This document shows positions 6,175-10,931 of a DNA stretch of 10,931 nucleotides, piece by piece. The first letter of the stretch is position 1. Each line of letters starts with the position of its first letter. This DNA is from Clostridium sp. SCN 57-10 (GTDB taxonomy: Bacteria > Bacillota > Clostridia > Oscillospirales > Butyricicoccaceae). The stretch spans positions 1-10,931 of the forward strand of contig MEFT01000057.1 of assembly GCA_001725215.1 (NCBI GenBank). The letters are read 5' to 3'. The notes below the pieces were generated by a model. The model was not told the origin of the DNA, searched no databases, and was given only the letters and a program-made list of their open reading frames with translations. The position numbers were made by a program, and so were the translations under genes.

Positions 6175-6181
<7 letters not shown>
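5138..6181 (+). CDS. purM: PurM, AIR synthetase
   Basis: A complete 347-residue phosphoribosylformylglycinamidine cyclo-ligase that closes the imidazole ring to form AIR with ATP. Family blocks are GVDVTAGYDAVRRI (15-28), the ATP-binding DGVGTKLRLA (68-77), VNDIACGGATPLFFLDY (95-111), GGETAEMPGFY (142-152), SSGPHSNGFSLI (189-200), HITGGGFYENIPR (251-263) and FNMGYGLVV (302-310). The ATG overlaps the purF stop as ATGA with a GAGGAGAG site just upstream, and its last 7 bases overlap purN. Confidence 0.97.
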
Positions 6182-6815
<634 letters not shown>

Positions 6816-6825
<10 letters not shown>

Positions 6826-7532
6826 CCGACCTTTACGCTTATCTGCATCAAAATGACTATCCCGGGCGCGGCGTGCTGCTCGGCCGAAGCGCCGACAACG
6901 CGCGCGCCGTGATCGTATACTTCATCATGGGACGCAGCGAAAACAGCCGCAACCGCGTGTTTGCCGAAACGAACGACGGCATCCGCACGCAGGCGTTTGA
7001 CGAGGCGAAGCTGACCGATCCCTCCCTCATCATCTATTCCCCCGTGCGCCGCTGCGGCGGCACGACCGTCGTGACCAACGGCGACCAGACCGACACGATT
7101 GTGGACGCCCTTTCGCGCAGCGAAAGCTTTGCCGCCGCGCTGCGCACCCGCGCGTTTGAACCGGACGCGCCCAACTTCACGCCGCGCATCAGCGGCGCGC
7201 TCTACGAAAACGGCGGCTACGCACTGTCCATCCTCAAAAGCGACGACGGCTGCGACGCGCAGTGTCTGCGCCAGTTTTTCGAATATGACGCGCCGCGCGC
7301 GGGGCACGGCCACCTCATCCACACCTACCGCGGAGACGGCGCACCGCTGCCCTCGTTTACGGGCGAGCCGGTGTGCGTCGCCCTCGGCGACGAAACGGCA
7401 CAGCAGCTTGCCGCGCGCGTGTGGGATGCCCTGCACCCCGAAAACCGCGTGTCGCTTTACGCCTGCACGGTCGACCTTGCGTCGGGCGCGCGGCAGGCGC
7501 ACATCATAAACCGCCACGGAGGTGCAAAATGA
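6816..7532 (+). CDS. purO: PurO-type IMP cyclohydrolase
   Basis: A 238-residue protein of the PurO-like IMP cyclohydrolase family, known first from archaea and found in Clostridia. It should close the second purine ring, turning FAICAR into IMP, the last step, which most bacteria do with the N-terminal half of PurH. Family blocks I recognise are YPGRGVLLGRS (15-25), YFIMGRSENSRNRVF (35-49), TNGDQTDTI (87-95), FEPDAPNFTPRISG (114-127) and GHGHLIHTYRGDGAPLPSF (163-181). Archaeal PurO has an Ntn-hydrolase-like fold, but no processing site is apparent here. Its overlap with purN (10 bases) and with the formyltransferase gene (4 bases, ATGA) fits this role. The family assignment is from memory of Ruminococcus-type proteins. 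It shows no resemblance to the PurH cyclohydrolase domain. Confidence 0.88.
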
Positions 7533-8605
7533 ACGAGCTTGCGTTAAAATACGGCTGCAACCCGAACCAGAAGCCGGCGCGCATTTTCATGCGCGAGGGC
7601 GAGCTGCCCGTCACCGTGCTTTCGGGCAAGCCGGGCTATATCAATTTTCTTGACGCGTTCAACGCGTGGCAGCTTGTGCGCGAGCTGCGCGCGGCAACCG
7701 GCCTTCCGTGCGCCGCGTCGTTCAAGCACGTCAGCCCCGCGGGCGCGGCGTGCGGACTGCCGCTTGACGAAACCGACCGCCGCAGCTTTTTCGTTACCGA
7801 TATGCCGCTTTCCCCCCTCGCCTGCGCCTATGCCCGCGCGCGCGGCGCAGACCGCGTCTGCTCTTACGGCGACTGGGCGGCGCTGAGCGACGTGTGCGAC
7901 AAGGAAACAGCGGCGCTCATCGCGCGCGAGGTGTCGGACGGTGTCATCGCGCCGGGCTACACCGACGAGGCGCTTGCCACGTTCGAGCAGGGGCGCAACG
8001 AGTGCGTCATCGACGAAAGCCTGCTCGGTAACATCGTGACGCGCAGCCGCGAGCTGTCTGAAAGCGCGCGGCGCGACCTGCTCATCGCGCTCATTACGCT
8101 CAAATACACGCAGTCGAACTCGGTGTGCTACGCGAAAGACGGACAGGCCATCGGCGTCGGCGCGGGGCAGCAGAGCCGCATCCACTGCACGCGTCTGGCA
8201 GGCGGCAAGGCCGACCTGTGGCATCTGCGCCGCCACCCCAGAACGCTGGCGCTGCGCTTTGTGCCCAATCTGCCGCGCGCAAGCCGTGACAATGCGATTG
8301 ACGTTTACCTTTCCGACGAATATGAGGATATTTTGGAAGACGGCGTGTGGCAGCAGTCGTTTGCCGAGCGCCCCGAGCCGCTGACGCGCGAGGAAAAGCG
8401 CGACTATCTGCGCGGCGTTACCGGTGTTGCGCTTGGATCGGACGCGTTTTTCCCGTTTGGCGACAACATCGAGCGCGCGCACAAAAGCGGCGTGTGCTGT
8501 ATCGCGCAGCCGGGCGGCAGCATCCGCGACGACAACGTGATCGAAGTGTGCGACAAATACGGCATCACCATGGCCTTCACCGGCCTGCGGCTGTTCCATC
8601 ATTGA
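7529..8605 (+). CDS. purH: Stand-alone AICAR formyltransferase (PurH C-terminal domain only), with an internal gap
   Basis: A 358-residue protein matching only the transformylase half of PurH, which adds a formyl group from 10-formyl-tetrahydrofolate to AICAR. Present are KYGCNPNQKPARI (7-19), the catalytic SFKHVSPAGAACG (64-76, K66-H67), CAYARARGADR (99-109), LKYTQSNSVCYAKDG (191-205), IGVGAGQQSRIHCTRLAG (208-225), SDAFFPFGDNIERA (304-317), IAQPGGSIRDD (325-335) and the terminal LRLFHH. The cyclohydrolase domain is absent; the preceding gene replaces it. Relatives have about 390 residues. Here about 33 residues that normally lie between GYTDEAL and TFEQGRNE are missing at residue 150-151, in frame. 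ATG 7529 overlaps the previous stop and follows GGAGG by 5 bases. Whether the shortened enzyme is active is unknown. Confidence 0.93.
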   Translation: MNELALKYGCNPNQKPARIFMREGELPVTVLSGKPGYINFLDAFNAWQLVRELRAATGLPCAASFKHVSPAGAACGLPLDETDRRSFFVTDMPLSPLACAYARARGADRVCSYGDWAALSDVCDKETAALIAREVSDGVIAPGYTDEALATFEQGRNECVIDESLLGNIVTRSRELSESARRDLLIALITLKYTQSNSVCYAKDGQAIGVGAGQQSRIHCTRLAGGKADLWHLRRHPRTLALRFVPNLPRASRDNAIDVYLSDEYEDILEDGVWQQSFAERPEPLTREEKRDYLRGVTGVALGSDAFFPFGDNIERAHKSGVCCIAQPGGSIRDDNVIEVCDKYGITMAFTGLRLFHH

Positions 8606-8609
8606 TTCC

Positions 8610-9104
8610 TTTTTTGCGGAGCGCGTTTTTAGGTTTTGGACGGAAAGTACGCGCTCCCCGCTGTGGGGTTACTTTTTGTTTGCGCAAAAAGTAACCAAAA
8701 ACGCCCGTCGTGCGGTTTGCTGCCGCAAACCTACCACGACGATATGGCTTCTACGGCAGCTTGCAGGGCGCCGCCATAGCAAAAGCACGGCGCGTGAAGC
8801 GCCAATGCTGATTGCGGAAGCAAGATTGGCTTTTAAAAAATTCCGCACGCGCAGTCAGGCACAAGGAAGGGCGGGGTCTGCCACGGCGACGCATGCGCGT
8901 CGCCCGCACGGTACGGCGCCGTGATTTTTTGCGGAGTCTCCCTCCGAGCCAATCGTTCTGCCTTTCCGCCGCGATGGTTTGCGGAAGCAAACCCTGCGGC
9001 AGCGTGTTTTGGTTACTTTTCCACGAGGAAAAGTAACTCTAAGCGAAGCGTCTACTCCCACACGAAGTGCGAACCTTCGTCCAAAACCCCACGCGGGGAG
9101 CGCG
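8610..9104. repeat. Modular inverted-repeat element between purH and purD
   Basis: The 568-base gap holds no convincing gene but dense symmetric structure. The two sides carry the same modules in opposite orientation. CGCGCTCCCCGC followed by (T)GTGGGGTT is at 8650-8670 and, inverted, at 9085-9104. A long hairpin beginning GTTACTTTT is at 8667-8696 (12 bp perfect) and 9011-9038 (11 bp). A hairpin GGTTTGC/GCAAACC is at 8714-8731, nested in CGTCGTG/CACGACG (8706-8741), and again at 8976-8993. GGTTTTGGACG at 8632-8642 has its inverse at 9078-9088. The core has GGCGACGC/GCGTCGCC (8885-8904) and CACGG/CCGTG followed by ATTTTTT (8907-8930), a possible plus-strand terminator. TTTTTTGCGGAG occurs at 8610-8621 and 8925-8936. 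It resembles a dispersed non-autonomous repeat; no transposase is present. Confidence 0.7.
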
Positions 9105-9173
9105 ACACCCGTCCCACTCCCCCGCAAAGCTGATACCACCCCCACCACCATCAAAACTCACAGGAGGCAGGAT

Positions 9174-10451
9174 ATGCATATTCTCGTCATCGGCGGCGGC
9201 GGGCGCGAGCACGCGGTAGCCGCCGCGCTTGCCCGCTCGCCGCAGGTTGCGCGCATCACCGTCGCGCCGGGAAACGGCGGCACGGCGCAGTTTTGCACCA
9301 ATGCCCCCGTTTCGGCCACCGACCTTACGGGTATGCTCGCGCTGTGCCGCGAAATCAGACCCAACTTCGTCGTCGTCACGCCAGACGACCCGCTTGCGCT
9401 CGGCTTTGTCGACGCGCTGGAAGAAGCCGGCTTCCCCTGCTTCGGACCGACGCAGGCGGCGGCGCGCCTCGAAAGCTCGAAAAGCTTCGCCAAGGATTTT
9501 ATGGCGCGCCACGGCATCCCCACCGCCGCCTGCCTGCGGTTTGACGACGAACGCGCCGCCCGTGCGCACGTGCAGACGTGCGATGTGCCCGTCGTGCTCA
9601 AAAAAGACGGACTGGCGCAGGGCAAGGGCGTCGTCGTCGCGATGACGCGCGACGAGGCCGTGCGCGGGTTTGACGCGCTGTGCATAGGCGGCTTCGAGCC
9701 GATTTTATTCGAACAATATCTCACGGGGCCCGAGGTTTCGGTGCTCTGCTTTACCGACGGCGCGACCATCGTGCCCATGCCCGCCGCGCAGGATCACAAG
9801 CGCGCGTTTGACGGCGACCAAGGCGACAACACAGGCGGCATGGGCGCATTTTCGCCCGTTTCGGTCTATACCGCCGCGATGGCCGCGCAATGCATGGACA
9901 CGATTTTCCGCCCGACGATAGACGGCATGGCGCGCGAGGGCACCCCCTTCCGCGGCGTGCTGTACGTCAGCCTGATGCTGACGCCCGACGGGCCGCAGGT
10001 CATTGAATACAACGCGCGCTTCGGCGACCCCGAAACGCAGGCCGTGCTGCCGCTGCTCGAGACCGACCTGCTTTCCGTCATGCGCGCCTGCCGCGAAGGC
10101 ACGCTGCACACGCTTGACGTACGCTTTGCGCCGCGCGCTTCCGCCTGCGTCGTCATGGCGAGCGGCGGCTACCCCGGTGCATACCGCAAGGGCTTTCCCA
10201 TTTCGGGCATAACCCGCGCCGAAGGGCGCGGCTGCACCGTGTTCCACGCGGGCACGGCAACACAAGACGGCGCGCTCGTCACAAGCGGCGGGCGCGTGCT
10301 CGCCGTGCAGGCGGCGCACGACACGCTGTACGGCGCGCTGATGCTCGCTTACGAAGGCGTGCAGGACATTTCATTTGAAGGCGCGTTTTTCCGCCGCGAC
10401 ATCGGGCAGAAGGACGCGTGCGCGCAACAAACGACAAGGGGGACAAAGTGA
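9174..10451 (+). CDS. purD: PurD, GAR synthetase
   Basis: A complete 425-residue phosphoribosylamine-glycine ligase, the second step of the pathway, of normal length. It has the ATP-grasp layout: an N-domain with LVIGGGGREHAVA (4-16) and APGNGGTAQ (31-39), an A-domain with KKDGLAQGKGVVVA (143-156) and DHKRAFDGDQGDNTGGMGAF (207-226), and the metal/ATP block VIEYNARFGDPETQAVLPL (276-294). The usual GPE of the N-domain reads TPDDPLALG (69-77). The start is ATG 9174 behind AGGAGG with 6 bases between; the same reading frame is open further upstream, but that part lies in the repeat element and does not match the family. The stop overlaps the purL ATG by 1 base (TGATG). Confidence 0.97.
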   Translation: MHILVIGGGGREHAVAAALARSPQVARITVAPGNGGTAQFCTNAPVSATDLTGMLALCREIRPNFVVVTPDDPLALGFVDALEEAGFPCFGPTQAAARLESSKSFAKDFMARHGIPTAACLRFDDERAARAHVQTCDVPVVLKKDGLAQGKGVVVAMTRDEAVRGFDALCIGGFEPILFEQYLTGPEVSVLCFTDGATIVPMPAAQDHKRAFDGDQGDNTGGMGAFSPVSVYTAAMAAQCMDTIFRPTIDGMAREGTPFRGVLYVSLMLTPDGPQVIEYNARFGDPETQAVLPLLETDLLSVMRACREGTLHTLDVRFAPRASACVVMASGGYPGAYRKGFPISGITRAEGRGCTVFHAGTATQDGALVTSGGRVLAVQAAHDTLYGALMLAYEGVQDISFEGAFFRRDIGQKDACAQQTTRGTK

Positions 10452-10931
10452 TGACCGTTTTCCGCTGCTATACCGAAAAGCGCCCCGGATTTGACACCGA
10501 GGCGCGCGCGCTGTGCGACCGCCTGCGCAATGAGGAGGGCGTCGCGCGACTGACGCGCGTGCGCATCCTGTGCCGCTACGACGTAGAGGGCATCGACGCG
10601 CAGACCTACGCACTTGCGCGCGCCGGCGTGTTTTCCGAACCTGCGTGCGACATGGTGTATGACGAAACGCTGCCCGACGCGGTAGGCGCGCGCCTGCTCG
10701 CCGTCGAGTCGCTGCCCGGGCAGTTTGACATGCGCGCCGACTCGTGCGCGCAGTGCATCGCGCTGATGACACGGCTCGACCGCCCGCTCGTGCGCACCGC
10801 CGCCGTCTATCTGCTTTATGGCGATTTGACCGACGAAGACATGGCTGCCGTGCGCGCCGCACTCATCAACCCCGTCGAAACGCGCGAAGCGTCGCGCATC
10901 AAGCCGCAGACGCTCGAAACCGACTACCCCG
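10451..10931 (+). CDS. purL: PurL, FGAM synthase, long single-chain form, N-terminal part (window edge)
   Basis: The frame stays open to the window end, giving 160 residues of phosphoribosylformylglycinamidine synthase, which amidates FGAR to FGAM using glutamine and ATP. The start FRCYTEKRPGFDTEA (4-18), then RVRILCRYDVEGI, VFSEPACDMVYDE, ESLPGQFDMRADSCAQCI and LINPVETREAS match the N-terminal PurS-like domain and linker of the long Clostridia/gamma-proteobacteria type (about 1,200-1,300 residues), which also contains the PurL and PurQ parts. This implies no separate purS or purQ is needed. ATG 10451 overlaps the purD stop by one base and sits behind a GGGGG-rich site. No stop or frameshift is seen before the edge. 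Confidence 0.93.
   Translation, partial: MTVFRCYTEKRPGFDTEARALCDRLRNEEGVARLTRVRILCRYDVEGIDAQTYALARAGVFSEPACDMVYDETLPDAVGARLLAVESLPGQFDMRADSCAQCIALMTRLDRPLVRTAAVYLLYGDLTDEDMAAVRAALINPVETREASRIKPQTLETDYP

Noticed and set aside
8676..8924. Small plus-strand frames in the spacer before purD
   Set aside because: They are translations of the repeat hairpins, rich in Arg, with no ribosome binding site. Such frames are often annotated as hypothetical proteins wherever this kind of repeat occurs.
8610..9104. CRISPR array in the repeat-rich spacer
   Set aside because: Repeats are few, inverted and of different types, without regular spacers.
8979..9173. Upstream extension of purD to an ATG at 8979
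   Set aside because: The extra 65 residues are repeat-derived and non-family; the ATG at 9174 has a perfect AGGAGG and begins the canonical glycine-rich N-terminus.

Overview
This window looks like chromosome from a GC-rich anaerobic member of the Clostridia, probably near the Oscillospiraceae/Ruminococcaceae. The case rests on three things: an ornithine-fermentation gene (2,4-diaminopentanoate dehydrogenase), a Clostridia-type purine operon in which PurH is split into a PurO-type IMP cyclohydrolase and a stand-alone AICAR formyltransferase, and the long single-chain form of PurL. The taxonomic placement is inference from gene content only.

Left part (1-1760, minus strand): arginase (rocF, 793-1686) makes ornithine from arginine. 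Downstream of it lies the N-terminal part of 2,4-diaminopentanoate dehydrogenase (ord, 1-464, cut by the window edge), which oxidises an intermediate of ornithine breakdown. Between them is a 328-base spacer without a convincing protein gene. It holds a probable arginase terminator, a promoter overlapped by an 11-bp perfect dyad, and about 140 bases able to fold into a branched RNA that ends in a strong intrinsic terminator 75 bases before ord. That layout is what a riboswitch or attenuator would look like, but it matches no RNA class I can name.

Centre (1760-2249): a divergent intergenic region. It has the arginase promoter on the minus strand, with a palindrome beside it. On the plus strand it has a good promoter, about 170 bases of hairpin-rich sequence, and a second strong intrinsic terminator just before purE. 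This is either a free-standing small RNA or an attenuated leader of the purine operon.

Right part (2250-10931, plus strand): purE, purC, purF, purM, purN, purO-type, purH (formyltransferase part only), purD and purL (cut by the window edge). Together these cover nearly all of de novo IMP synthesis from PRPP; purB and any purK are not in the window. purE-purC are 1 base apart, purF through purH overlap by 4-10 bases, and purD-purL overlap by 1 base. Two spacers break this compact layout, 212 bases before purF and 568 bases before purD, and both are filled with inverted and direct repeats rather than genes.

The most unusual points are the two unassigned structured RNAs ending in terminators upstream of ord and purE, the modular inverted-repeat element before purD, and an apparent in-frame loss of about 33 residues inside the AICAR formyltransferase.
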